Assembly: GCF_015351025.1 (NCBI RefSeq) | Contig: NZ_JADKRV010000006.1 | Coordinates: 1-64,000, forward strand | Length of the DNA stretch: 64,000 nt | Direction of reading: 5' to 3' | Origin: Curtobacterium sp. VKM Ac-1376 | Lineage (GTDB): Bacteria; Actinomycetota; Actinomycetes; Actinomycetales; Microbacteriaceae | Part shown: piece by piece, positions 1 to 11,219 of the stretch | Position numbering within the stretch: position 1 is the stretch's first letter | How the letters are laid out: the number at the start of each line of letters is the position of its first letter | Position numbers and translations under genes: made by a program | The notes under the pieces: model-generated | Databases searched by the model: none | Seen by the model: only the letters and a program-made list of their open reading frames with translations | What the model was told of the DNA's origin: nothing

Positions 1-78
1 CACCGCAGGAGGTCCTTCTCACATCCCAACGACTACAGCGAGTCGTCGCAGCTCAACCAACGTCCCTGGGCAGTACAC

Positions 79-1833
79 CTAGCGCAGCACCACCACACCG
101 CGTCCCCCGAAGCGGACGATGCCGCCATCGACCTCGGTCGCACCGAAGCCGTAGAGTTCCTCGCCGGTGGCGTCGGGCACGGGCACCTCGGCGGCGTCGT
201 CGGCGAAGTTCACCACTACGTGCACCGGCGTGACGTCCGGGCCGAGCAGCCCGCGCGTGAGGACGAGCCAGCGGTGGCTCTCGTCGAAGCGCACCGCGTT
301 CGCCTCGTACCGGTGGTCGACGAACGCCTGGTCGGTCCGGCGCAGGGCGATGAGGACCCGGTACGCGCGGAGGATCGCCGCGCCCCGCTCGGAGTGGACG
401 TCCGCCCAGTCGAGCTTCGAGTTGGTGAACGTCGACGGGTCCTGCGGGTCGGGCACGGCCGACTCGTCCCACCCGTGGTCGGCGAACTCGGCGATGCGGC
501 CGTCCGCGGTGGCCTTGCCGAGTTCCGGCTCGGGGTGCGACGTGAAGAACTGCCACGGGGTCGAGGCCGCGAACTCCTCGCCCATGAACAGCATCGGGGT
601 GAAGGGCCCGAGCAGCGTCAGCGCCGCAGCGATCACGAGCCCTTCGTCGTCGAGGGTCGCCGCCAGACGGTCGCCAGCGGCGCGGTTCCCGATCTGGTCG
701 TGGTTCTGGTTCGCGACGACCAGTGCCGTGGCAGGGGAGGTCCCGCGGTCGATCGGCCGACCGTGTCGCCTGCCGCGGAACGACGACCACGTGCCGTCGT
801 GGAAGAAGCCGTCCTCGAGCACCTTCGCGAGCGCCGACAGCGGGGCGAAGTCGGCGTAGTAGCCGTTCGTCTCGCGGGTGAGCGCGACGTGCACCGCGTG
901 GTGGAAGTCGTCCGACCACTGCCCGGCCAGCCCGTAGCCCGCGGCTTCGCGCGGACGGAACATGACCGGGTCGTTGAGGTCGGACTCGGCGATGAGTGAC
1001 AGCGGTCGTCCCACGAACGAGGAGTACGCCTCGGTCTCGTCGGCCATCAACGCGAGCACGTGCGGTCGGGTGGTGTCGCGGATCGCGTGCACGGCGTCGA
1101 GCCGGAGCCCGTCGACGTGGTGGTCACGGAACCACATGCGCACGTTGTCGAGCACGTACCGACGGACCTCGGGGTGCTCGACGTTCACCGAGTCGCCCCA
1201 CGTGTTGCCGAGCCCGGCGAGCAGGTACGGGCCGTACAGCGGCAGGTAGTTGCCGCTCGGTCCGAGGTGGTTGTAGACGACGTCCTGGATGACGCCGAGC
1301 CCCAGCGCGTGCGCGGTGTCGACGAACCGGTCGTAGGCGTCCGGGCCGCCGTACGGGGCGTGCACGGAGAACCAGCCGACGCCGTCGTAGCCCCAGTTCC
1401 ACTCGCCGTTCACCGCGTTGACGGGGAGCAGCTCGACGAACTCGACCCCGAGCTCGACCAGGTGGTCCAGCTTCTGGGCGGCGGCGTCGAGCGTGCCCTC
1501 GGGCGTGTAGGTGCCGATGTGCATCTCGTAGATCACGGCGCCGCGGGCCGGACGTCCGGTCCACGACTCGTCGGTCCACGCGAACCGTGCGGGGTCGACG
1601 ACCTCGGACGGGCCGTGCACGCCCTCGGGCTGGTACCGGCTGCGCGGGTCCGGTCGGACCGCGTCGTCGTCGCCGATGCGGAACCCGTAGCGGGCGCCGA
1701 CGACCGGCATCACGGCGTCAGTGGACCACCAGTCGTCCTCACCGCGGGTGAGTGGGTACTCGACGTCGTCGACGACGAGCCGGACACGGTCCGGCTCGGG
1801 TGCCCAGACGGCGTAGCGATCGGGTGCGGTCAT
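79..1833 (-). CDS. treZ: Malto-oligosyltrehalose trehalohydrolase TreZ
   Basis: Last gene of the treX-treY-treZ operon; hydrolyses maltooligosyl-trehalose made by TreY to release trehalose in the cytoplasm. The 584-aa product is of family length. An N-terminal E-set/CBM48-like region (about residues 1-100, starting [17 protein letters not shown]) precedes a GH13 barrel with the conserved [10 protein letters not shown] motif (nucleophile Asp near 245) and LIAESDLND (acid/base Glu near 283). The ATG overlaps the treY stop as ATGA, which fixes this start although the frame stays open upstream and implies translational coupling. The stop is only 78 bp from the window edge, so what follows the operon is not visible. 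Family assignment is strong. Confidence 0.96.
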   Translation of the reverse strand: MTAPDRYAVWAPEPDRVRLVVDDVEYPLTRGEDDWWSTDAVMPVVGARYGFRIGDDDAVRPDPRSRYQPEGVHGPSEVVDPARFAWTDESWTGRPARGAVIYEMHIGTYTPEGTLDAAAQKLDHLVELGVEFVELLPVNAVNGEWNWGYDGVGWFSVHAPYGGPDAYDRFVDTAHALGLGVIQDVVYNHLGPSGNYLPLYGPYLLAGLGNTWGDSVNVEHPEVRRYVLDNVRMWFRDHHVDGLRLDAVHAIRDTTRPHVLALMADETEAYSSFVGRPLSLIAESDLNDPVMFRPREAAGYGLAGQWSDDFHHAVHVALTRETNGYYADFAPLSALAKVLEDGFFHDGTWSSFRGRRHGRPIDRGTSPATALVVANQNHDQIGNRAAGDRLAATLDDEGLVIAAALTLLGPFTPMLFMGEEFAASTPWQFFTSHPEPELGKATADGRIAEFADHGWDESAVPDPQDPSTFTNSKLDWADVHSERGAAILRAYRVLIALRRTDQAFVDHRYEANAVRFDESHRWLVLTRGLLGPDVTPVHVVVNFADDAAEVPVPDATGEELYGFGATEVDGGIVRFGGRGVVVLR

Positions 1834-4327
1834 GCGTGACCCTCCAGGATGTCGATCTCGGCCTGCGCGTCGGTCTCGGCGGCGTCCGTCGTGCTGTCGG
1901 CGTCGGGCCGGGAGGCACCGTTCGCGTCGGACACGGCGGGCACCGCGTCGGCGTGGCCGGTTGCACCGATGGCGTCGGCGGGCACGAGCAGCGCGACCGG
2001 GTAGGTGGTGAGCAGCTCGGCCAGCGCGATCCCGCGGTCGGCGGGGACGTGTCGGCCGGTGAGCAGGTCGACGCGTTCGACGGGGACGGCGTGCACCAGC
2101 GTGTCGCCCCAGCCGCCGACCCGGCCGAGGCCGATCGGCAGACGTGTCGCGATCGTCACGGCACCGCCGCGGTCGAACGCGACGACGTGGTCCGCCGCGC
2201 TGCCGGTGGCCTCGAGCTCGAGGTACCTCGTGAACAGCTCCGGGTGGTCCCGACGGATGCGCAGTGCGCGGGTCGTCACCAGGAGCTTCGCGGCACCGTC
2301 GATGCCGATCGCCGGCAGGTCCTCGGGGCCGTCGTCGTCCGGACCGTCGAGCTCGGCGAGCACGTGGCGCCGCTCGGCGTAGTCGACCGGGCGACGGTTG
2401 TCGGGGTCGACGAGCGAGCGGTCCCAGAACTCGGTGCCCTGGTAGACGTCGGGGACGCCCGGGGCGGTGAGCTGGACGAGCTTCTGGGCGAGTCCGTTCG
2501 ACCATCCGGCGGCGTCGATCTGCTCGTCGAGGGCGTCGAGCACGGCGACGACGCCCGGGTTGTCGAACGCGGCGTCCACGATCGCGTGCATCTGCTGCTC
2601 GAACGCCTCGTCGGGCTCCGTCCACGTGGTGCTGTCACCGGCTTCGCGGGAGGCCTTCTCGGCGTAGGCGTGCAGACGCTCACGGCTGGCGGGCCGGGCA
2701 CCGACGATGGCCTGCCAGAGCAGGTCGGCGAACACGCGGTCCTGCAACGGCACGAGCGACTGCAGGCGCTCGAGCGTGGCAGCCCACTCGTCGCCCAGCT
2801 CGGCCAGCACCGCGATGCGGGCGCGGGTGTCCTCGCTGCGCTTCGTGTCGTGCGTGGTGAGCGCGGTCATCGTGTGCGGCCAGCTGCCGAGCCGTTCGCG
2901 CTGCGCCCGGTGGAAGTCCGCGACGGAGACCGCGAAGACGCTCGGGTCGCCACCGACCTCGCTCAGGGACGACAGGCGCGACGTGCGGTAGAACGCCGTG
3001 TCCTCGACGCCCTTCGCCATCACCATGCCGCTGGTCTGCTGCAGGCGGATCGCCGCCGCGTTCGTCGGGTCGATGAGCGCCGGTGCGATCCGGTCGATGA
3101 CGTCGTCGAGGTCCGGACGGGCCTCGGCCGCGCGCTCGAGTGCGGTGATGAGGTGGTGCGCACCCTCGGGCAGGTACGTGCGGTACACATCGAAGGACGC
3201 CACGATCTCGGCGACCGCGTCGACGATGCGGTCGTGCGTGATGGTGTCCGTCGCGGCGGTCGGTGCGAGCAGGCGGGCGAGCCGCTGGACCTCGCTGCCG
3301 AGGATGCCGTCCGCGATGCCGCGCCGGGTGTCGTGCGTGAGCTGCTGCCAGTCGGCGGGCTCGGATCCGGACGCAGCGGTCAGGGCCTGTTCGCCCGCGG
3401 GGTCGACGAACACGCGGTCGAGTACCCCGAGGGCGTCGTAGCCGGTGGTGCCGTCGACCGGCCACGAGCTGGGCAGCTGTTCGCCGGGCTCGAGGATCTT
3501 CTCGACCAGCGTGTAGGCGCCACCGGTCAGCTCGGCCAGGTCCTGCAGGTAGCCGGCGGGGTCGTACAGCCCGTCCGGGTGGTCGATGCGGAGCCCGTCG
3601 ACCAGTCCGTCGCGGAACCAGCCGCCGATGACGCCGTGCGAGGCCGCGAAGACCTCGGGTTCCTCGACGCGGATCGCGGCGAGGGTGTTCACCGCGAAGA
3701 ACCGGCGGTAGTTCAGGTCGTGGTCGGCGCGCTTCCAGTGCACGAACGCGTAGTGCTGCCGCTCGTGCACGGTCTCGACGTCGTCGCCGTCCTGCACCGT
3801 GCCCGGCGCGGTCGGGTAGGCGGTGTCGCCGACCCGGAGCACGGGACGCTGTGGGTCCGACGTGTCGAGCCTGACCGCGTCGAGCAGCCGGTCGTCGAGC
3901 ACGGGGACCCGGAGCCTGCCGTCGCCGGCGTCCCAGTCCACGTCGAACGCCCACGCCACGGGGGAGCCCTGGCCGAGTTCGAGCAGGGACCACCACCACG
4001 GGTTCGACTCGGGGGTCGCGACGCCGACGTGGTTCGGCACCACGTCGACGAGCACGCCGAGGCCGACGGCGTGCGCGGCCTCGGCGAGGGCACGCATCGC
4101 GTCGTCCCCGCCGCGGTCGGTGTCGACCCTGGTGTGGTCGACCACGTCGTACCCGTGGTTGGAACCGGACTCCGCCTGCAGCACCGGCGACAGGTAGAGC
4201 CAGTCGGCTCCGAGGTCGCGCACGTAGTCGACGAGGTCGCGGGCGGCGGCCAGGTCGAAGTCGACCGACACCTGCAGCCGGTACGTCGAGGCAGGGACAC
4301 GACGCCCGGCTCCGACCGCGTTGCTGG

Positions 4328-4331
<4 letters not shown>
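1830..4331 (-). CDS. treY: Maltooligosyl trehalose synthase TreY
   Basis: Cytoplasmic GH13 enzyme that isomerises the reducing-end alpha-1,4 bond of maltooligosaccharides to the alpha,alpha-1,1 trehalose linkage, feeding TreZ. The 833-aa protein starts with [10 protein letters not shown], the family's N-terminal signature, and carries [22 protein letters not shown] (nucleophile Asp near 247) and VEKILEPGE (acid/base Glu near 277), followed by [20 protein letters not shown] near the C-terminus. The start ATG overlaps the treX stop (ATGA), and its own stop overlaps the treZ start the same way, so the three genes are almost certainly one transcript. The last ~60 residues after the beta-sandwich are Asp/Ala/Thr-rich and look like a disordered tail. 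Confidence 0.96.
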
Positions 4332-6559
<2,228 letters not shown>

Positions 6560-6686
6560 ACGGTCCTCCAGGTGTAGTGGCGCCAACATATCGGCGTGGG
6601 CCGACCGCGTCCGCAGACAAGCCTCAGTTGTGGACACCCGGTGCACAGCGCGGCCTGTGGAGGAAGGGACGAGTAGCGTCACGCCC

Positions 6687-7007
6687 ATGGCCAACATCGT
6701 CACGCAGATCGCAGAACAGGTCCGCCCGCTCGGGGTCTCCACGAACTACGGAGAGCCCGTCGAGGTCGGCGACCAGACCCTCATCCCCGTGTCCGTCAGC
6801 TGGTTCGGGTTCGGCGGCGGCGGGGAGGACGAGAACGGCGGCGGTGGTGGCGGTGGGCTGTCGGCCCCGGTCGGTGCGTACGTCCGTCGTCCCGGCAAGG
6901 ACCTCGTGTTCGAACCGAACCCGATCTCCCTCATCGTCGTGGGCATCCCCTTCGTGTGGGTGGCCGGGCGTGTCCTGCGCAAGCTGGTGCGCGCGCTCAA
7001 GAAGTGA
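6687..7007 (+). CDS. GerW/YtfJ-family protein
   Basis: A 106-aa protein with the GerW (YtfJ) core: VSTNYGEPVEVGDQTLIPV followed by a glycine-rich loop (FGFGGGGEDENGGGGGGG), a short strand (PVGAYVRRPGKDLVF) and a C-terminal hydrophobic helix ending RVLRKLVRALKK, probably a membrane anchor. The family was named from a Bacillus spore protein but is widespread in non-sporulating actinobacteria, where its role is unknown. A TAGCGT hexamer at 6674-6679 sits 7 nt before the ATG, so the message is probably leaderless; no Shine-Dalgarno sequence is present. A strong hairpin follows immediately, making this a likely single-gene transcript. Confidence 0.8.
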   Translation: MANIVTQIAEQVRPLGVSTNYGEPVEVGDQTLIPVSVSWFGFGGGGEDENGGGGGGGLSAPVGAYVRRPGKDLVFEPNPISLIVVGIPFVWVAGRVLRKLVRALKK

Positions 7008-7012
7008 CCCGA

Positions 7013-7062
7013 TGACGGACGGGAGGCCCGTGGCGACACCGCCACGGGCCTCCCGTCCGTCA
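7013..7062. terminator. Long hairpin terminator, GGACGGGAGGC family
   Basis: A perfect 23-bp inverted repeat (TGACGGACGGGAGGCCCGTG... arms 7013-7035 and 7040-7062) with a 4-nt ACAC loop directly follows the gerW-like stop. A nearly identical hairpin occurs at 32277-32318. There is no U-tract, which is usual for high-GC actinobacterial terminators. Confidence 0.75.
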
Positions 7063-7080
7063 CGCGGTCGCGACCGCGTC

Positions 7081-7187
7081 TAGACTGCTGGCACACACAC
7101 GGGAGTCCGGGACCGCCGGGCTGAGAGGGAGCGAACGGCGCTCCGACCGTCGAACCTGATCCGGATCATGCCGGCGCAGGGAGGAGT
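7081..7187 (+). promoter_or_regulatory. TPP (THI-box) riboswitch with its promoter -10
   Basis: The leader of ykoE contains the thi-box signatures CTGAGAGGGA (7121-7130) and, after a variable stem, GAACCTGATCCGGATCATGC (7152-7171) and GGCGCAGGGA (7173-7182), which together define a thiamine pyrophosphate aptamer of about 90 nt (roughly 7096-7184). TAGACT at 7081-7086 is the likely -10. The final GGGAGGAG segment (7180-7186) doubles as the ykoE ribosome-binding site, 8-9 nt from its ATG. This suggests that TPP binding occludes translation initiation, though a transcriptional mechanism is not excluded. Confidence 0.93.
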
Positions 7188-7194
7188 CAGCACC

Positions 7195-7833
7195 ATGCCT
7201 TCAGGCACGTCTACAACCGTCACCACCGCTCCGAGGCGATCGCTGCGTTGGCGGGTCGTCGACATCGTCGTCGCGAGCGTCCTCGCCGTGGCCCTCGGGG
7301 TCGTCTTCCGACTCTGGGAGTTCGGCTACGAGCCCATCAGCGCCGTCATGGACCTCGTGCTCCCCGGCACGAAGGCCCTGTTCGGCGGGGTCTGGCTGCT
7401 CGCCGGACCGATCGTCGCGATCGTCGTCCGGAAACCCGGCGCCGCGCTCTACGGCGAGATGGTCGCCGCCTCGGTCGAGGCGTTGTTCGGCACGCAGTGG
7501 GGGTGGCTGACGCTCGAGGCAGGCCTCGTGCAGGGCCTCGGCGCCGAGATCGTCCTCGCCCTGTTCCTGTACCGGGTCTACCGGCTGCCGGTCGTCGTGC
7601 TCGCCGGTGCCGCGGCCGGACTCGCGCTCGGCATCAACGACACCGTCCTCTGGTACCCGGGCCTTGACGTCGCGTTCAAGGTCGTCTACGTGATCTGCGC
7701 GGTGATCTCCGGCGCCGTGATCGCGGGGGCGGGCTCGTGGCTCATCGTCCGGGCACTCGCCCGCACCGGGGTGCTGTCGTCGTTCGCCGCCGGCCGCGAG
7801 CACAGCCGTCGCGAGCCGCGCGCCCTGGTGTGA
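7195..7833 (+). CDS. ykoE: YkoE substrate-binding (S) component of ECF thiamine-precursor transporter
   Basis: A 212-aa integral membrane protein with about five or six helices (e.g. VDIVVASVLAVALGVVFRLW, LFGGVWLLAGPIVAIVV) and the YkoE hallmark GEMVAASVEALFGTQWG. In this family the S component binds hydroxymethylpyrimidine or thiamine and docks on a shared ATPase/T module. The gene lies directly under a TPP riboswitch, which independently ties it to thiamine. The start ATG is placed by the GGGAGGAG site. The stop overlaps the next start as GTGA, so it is translationally coupled to the ATPase gene. Confidence 0.93.
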   Translation: MPSGTSTTVTTAPRRSLRWRVVDIVVASVLAVALGVVFRLWEFGYEPISAVMDLVLPGTKALFGGVWLLAGPIVAIVVRKPGAALYGEMVAASVEALFGTQWGWLTLEAGLVQGLGAEIVLALFLYRVYRLPVVVLAGAAAGLALGINDTVLWYPGLDVAFKVVYVICAVISGAVIAGAGSWLIVRALARTGVLSSFAAGREHSRREPRALV

Positions 7834-10538
7834 GCGTGCCCGCTCCGTCGGTGACGTCCCCTTCCGCCGGCGGCGACGCCGGTGCCGGGCTCCGCGGAGC
7901 ACGCATCGCCTTCCGTGCCTGGGGCTGGCGCTACCCGGAGCGGGACGCCTGGGCCGTCCGAGGTGTCGACCTGACCGTCGAGCCGGGGGAGCGGGTCGCC
8001 GTCGTCGGGCCGTCCGGTGCCGGCAAGTCGACGCTCCTGCGAGCGGTCGCCGGCGTGCTGCCCGACGAACCCGATGCCACCGACGACACCGCGGCGTCGG
8101 TGCAGGGAACACTCCTGGTCGACGAGGCCGACCCCCGCGCGGTCCGCGGGCGTGTCGGTCTCGTCATGCAGGACCCCGAGGCACACACCGTCATGTCACG
8201 CGTCGGCGACGACGTGGCCTTCGGCTGCGAGAACGCCGGCGTCCCGCGCGACGAGACGTGGGACCGGGTGCGGTCGGCGCTCGACGTCGTCGGCCTCGAC
8301 CTGCCGCTCGACCGCTCCACCGCGCAGTTGTCCGGTGGGCAGCGGCAGCGGTTGGCGCTCGCGGGCGTGCTCGCGATGCGACCGGGGGCGCTGGTGCTCG
8401 ACGAACCCTGCGCGAACCTCGACCCGGACGGCGTGGCGCAGGTCCACGACGCGGTCCGGGCGCTCCTCGACGAGACGGGAGCGACCCTGCTGGTGGTGGA
8501 GCACCGCATCGGCACCTGGCTCGACCTGGTCGACCGACTCGTGCTGCTCGAACCCGCCGGTGGTGTCGTCGCCGACGGTCCGCCTGCCCAGGTGCTGGCG
8601 GCCCACGGCGCTGCCCTGACGGCGGCGGGTGTGTGGGTGCCCGGTGCCGAGCCCGGGCGGGGTGCAGCCCGGCGGCACGGTCCGGCCGGCCGAGCGGGCG
8701 AAATGCCCGGGCCGGCCGAGGGAGCGACCGCGGCATTCCGCCCGCTCGGCGAGGGGGCGCCTGGCGAGGGGGCGCGTGAGACGACGTCGCCCGGCCGAGC
8801 GGGCGAGATGCCGCGGTCGGACGAGGGATTGACCGCGGCATTCCGCCCGCTCGGCGAGGGGGCGCGTGGCGAGGGGGCGCGTGACGAAGGGGCGTCGGTG
8901 CTGCTCGAGACTCGAGGGCTCGGCACGGCCCGGGGGAAGCAGGCGATCGGGAACGGCATCGACCTCGGGCTGCGGGCCGGGCAGGTCCTCGCCGTCACCG
9001 GACCGAACGGCGTCGGCAAGTCGACGCTCGGACTGACCCTCGCGGGCCTCCTGGCACCGGCGGGAGGCGAGCTCCGTGCCATGGACACCCTCGCCGACGG
9101 CATCGGGGAGGCCCCGCACGACTGGACGAGCCGCGAACTCGCCGCCCGGATCGGCACGGTGTTCCAGGACCCGGAGCATCAGTTCGTCGCCCGCTCCGTC
9201 CGTGAGGAGGTCGAAGCCGGTCCCCGTGCGGTCGGCGAGCCGGACGCTGCCGACCGGGCCACCGCGCTGCTCGACGAGTTCGGGCTCGCACACCTGGCCG
9301 ACGCCAACCCCTTCACCCTGTCCGGGGGCGAACAACGACGACTCGCGATCGCCTCGGTCATCGCCGCCCGGCCGCCGGTCGTCGTGCTCGACGAGCCGAC
9401 CTCCGGCCAGGACCGCGCCACGTGGCAGGCGGTCGTCGGACGGCTCGGGGCCCTCGCTGACGCCGGCACCGCGGTCGTGGCGGTCACCCACGACCGCGAT
9501 CTCGTCCGGGCACTCGACGCCGACGAGGTCGTCCTCGGACCGGACGGCGCCCGGACCGTCGGGCGCGACCAGGGGCTGTCGGTTGCGACCACCCCGGGGA
9601 CGGAGCGGACAGCGCTGGGTAGCCCCGGGCCTCCAGACCGAACCGACGCGGCGGACCGAACCGACGCGGCAGACCGACCCGACGGGACGGGCGCGGCGGA
9701 CCGAACCGACGGCACGGGCGCGGCGGACCGAACCGACGGCACGGGCGCGGCGGACCGAACGGACCGGACGCGACGACCGCTGCCGGCGCGCGCGACCGGC
9801 ATCCCAGGCGTCCAGCCGGTCGCTTCCCTGATCGGCGTGCTCGCCCTCGGCGTCTGCCTGGTGCTGAGCCTCGACGTCGTGTCGGCCGCGGTCGCCCTGG
9901 CACTCGAACTCCTGCTCCTCCCGCTCCTGCGCCTGCCGGTCCGGACCCTGCTGCTCCGACTCGCACCGGTGCTCGTCGCGGTCCCGCTGACGGCGGTGAG
10001 CATCGCGCTGTACGGCAGGCCCTCCGGTCGGGAGTGGTTCGACCTCGGGTTCGCGCACGTCACCGACGGGTCGCTGACGCTCGCGTTGGCGACCGCGCTC
10101 CGGGTCCTCGCGGTGGGGGTGCCCGCCATAGTGCTCTTCGTGCGGGTCGACCCGACCGACCTGGCCGACGGGCTCGCACAGGTGCTGCGGCTGCCCGCGC
10201 GCTTCGTGCTCGGCGCGCTCGCCGCCGTCCGCATGATGACGCTGCTCATCGACGACTGGCGACAACTCGCGATGGCGCGACGTGCCCGAGGCCTGGCCGA
10301 CTCCGGACGGCTCCGCCGCGGAGCGACGATGGCGTTCGCGCTGCTCGTGCTCGCGCTGCGCCGGGCGACGACCCTGGCGGTGGCGATGGAGTCGCGGGGG
10401 TTCGGTGCTCCCGGGCGGCGGACCTGGGCGCGGGTCGCGCGGTTCGCCGGGCCGGAGTGGGCCATGATCACGGTGCTCGTCGGGATCGGCGCGGTGTCGA
10501 TCACGGTCGCGGTGTCCGCGGGGACCTGGCGTGCCTGA
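7830..10538 (+). CDS. Fused YkoD-YkoC: double ABC ATPase plus ECF transmembrane T component
   Basis: A 902-aa fusion energising the YkoE transporter. ABC domain 1: Walker A GPSGAGKST (about 60-68), signature LSGGQRQRL (about 167). ABC domain 2: GPNGVGKST (about 391), LSGGEQRRL (about 497), LDEPTSGQD. From about residue 665 to the end there are several transmembrane helices and the coupling-helix motif RRARGLADSG, i.e. the EcfT/YkoC protein that is normally a separate gene. The inter-ATPase linker (about 285-345) contains two copies of a palindromic DNA repeat read as GRAGEMP...AAFRPLGEG. The ATPase-T linker (about 603-648) is a degenerate DRTDGTGAA tandem repeat. The GTG start overlaps the ykoE stop. 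Confidence 0.9.
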   Translation: MSVPAPSVTSPSAGGDAGAGLRGARIAFRAWGWRYPERDAWAVRGVDLTVEPGERVAVVGPSGAGKSTLLRAVAGVLPDEPDATDDTAASVQGTLLVDEADPRAVRGRVGLVMQDPEAHTVMSRVGDDVAFGCENAGVPRDETWDRVRSALDVVGLDLPLDRSTAQLSGGQRQRLALAGVLAMRPGALVLDEPCANLDPDGVAQVHDAVRALLDETGATLLVVEHRIGTWLDLVDRLVLLEPAGGVVADGPPAQVLAAHGAALTAAGVWVPGAEPGRGAARRHGPAGRAGEMPGPAEGATAAFRPLGEGAPGEGARETTSPGRAGEMPRSDEGLTAAFRPLGEGARGEGARDEGASVLLETRGLGTARGKQAIGNGIDLGLRAGQVLAVTGPNGVGKSTLGLTLAGLLAPAGGELRAMDTLADGIGEAPHDWTSRELAARIGTVFQDPEHQFVARSVREEVEAGPRAVGEPDAADRATALLDEFGLAHLADANPFTLSGGEQRRLAIASVIAARPPVVVLDEPTSGQDRATWQAVVGRLGALADAGTAVVAVTHDRDLVRALDADEVVLGPDGARTVGRDQGLSVATTPGTERTALGSPGPPDRTDAADRTDAADRPDGTGAADRTDGTGAADRTDGTGAADRTDRTRRPLPARATGIPGVQPVASLIGVLALGVCLVLSLDVVSAAVALALELLLLPLLRLPVRTLLLRLAPVLVAVPLTAVSIALYGRPSGREWFDLGFAHVTDGSLTLALATALRVLAVGVPAIVLFVRVDPTDLADGLAQVLRLPARFVLGALAAVRMMTLLIDDWRQLAMARRARGLADSGRLRRGATMAFALLVLALRRATTLAVAMESRGFGAPGRRTWARVARFAGPEWAMITVLVGIGAVSITVAVSAGTWRA
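8689..8750. repeat. Palindromic repeat, coding copy 1
   Basis: Inverted repeat with 19-nt arms, GCCGAGCGGGCGAAATGCC (8689-8707) and GGCATTCCGCCCGCTCGGC (8732-8750), lying in frame in the inter-ATPase linker of the fused YkoDC gene. It belongs to the same family as four intergenic copies at 16823-17345. Confidence 0.88.
8794..8855. repeat. Palindromic repeat, coding copy 2
   Basis: Second in-frame copy, exactly 105 bp (35 codons) after the first. Arms are GCCGAGCGGGCGAGATGCC (8794-8812) and GGCATTCCGCCCGCTCGGC (8837-8855). Both copies are followed by GAGGGGGCGC-type direct repeats, suggesting that a larger unit was duplicated. Confidence 0.88.
9640..9765 (+). repeat. Tandem repeat coding for the ATPase-T linker
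   Basis: Degenerate tandem array of short units around GCGGACCGAACCGACG(GCACGGGC), the longest form being a 24-bp unit repeated three times near 9688-9760. It is translated as AADRTDGTG units, a charged, flexible tether joining the second ATPase domain to the transmembrane domain. Slippage would keep frame because the units are multiples of three. Confidence 0.8.
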
Positions 10539-11142
10539 GGCGGTGACGAAGGGCGAAACAGCGGCCGGCGGGACCGCAGCAGCAGATGGGGCCGCCGCAG
10601 CGAACGGGATCGCCGCAGCTGACGAGCTGGCCGACGGCATCGCCGCCGCTGCCGTCGGTGCCGCAGCCTTCTCGGGCCGTCGCCTGGTGGTGCTCGTCGA
10701 CGGCCGGTCCGGCACCGGCAAGACGACCCTCGGCCGGCACGTCGCCGAGCGGCTCGGTGCGCAGCTCGTGCACCTGGACGACCTCTACCCGGGGTGGGAC
10801 GGCCTGCGCGCGGCGGCCGATGCCGTGGTCCGCGATGTCCTCGGCGAGCCGAGCGGCTACCGGCGCTGGGACTGGACGACCGCACGACCGGCGGACTGGG
10901 TGCCCGCCGACCCGGACGCCCCGATCGTGATCGAGGGGTGCGGTGCGCTGTCCCGTGCGTCGGCACCCCTGGCCTCGTTGCGGGTGTGGCTCGAGGCCGA
11001 CGACGCCGTGCGGTGGGACCGGGCGATCGGACGCGACGGCGAGGTCTTCGCGCGCGAGTGGGAACGGTGGGCCGCGCAGGAGCAGGCCTTCATCGCCGCA
11101 GAGCGACCTGTGGACCTCGCGGACGTGGTGCTGCGGACGTAG
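10531..11142 (+). CDS. P-loop nucleoside/uridine kinase-like protein
   Basis: A 203-aa protein whose N-terminal ~45 residues are Ala/Gly-rich low complexity, followed by a P-loop kinase core: Walker A DGRSGTGKTT (about 62-71), VHLDDLYPGWDGL (substrate-site segment of uridine/cytidylate-type kinases) and VIEGCGALS. The substrate cannot be named. The GTG start overlaps the end of the transporter gene by 8 bp, so it is co-transcribed under the TPP riboswitch, which makes a role in thiamine or pyrimidine salvage possible but unproven. A start further inside the low-complexity region is also conceivable. Confidence 0.72.
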   Translation: MPEAVTKGETAAGGTAAADGAAAANGIAAADELADGIAAAAVGAAAFSGRRLVVLVDGRSGTGKTTLGRHVAERLGAQLVHLDDLYPGWDGLRAAADAVVRDVLGEPSGYRRWDWTTARPADWVPADPDAPIVIEGCGALSRASAPLASLRVWLEADDAVRWDRAIGRDGEVFAREWERWAAQEQAFIAAERPVDLADVVLRT

Positions 11143-11219
11143 CGGCGGCGCGGCGGCGCGACGGCGGCAGGATTCGCGCTCAGCGACACGTCACGGCCTC
11201 CGCAGGCGAAAACGGTCGC

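Noticed and set aside
1..78. Partial gene at the left edge
   Set aside because: Too short to assign; no start, stop context or conserved peptide could be supported.
6560..6742. Longer N-terminus for TreX from upstream ATGs (6589 or 6742)
   Set aside because: Family proteins begin at HTWPGNPYPLG, and only the TTG at 6559 has a good ribosome site (GGAGG, 5 nt).
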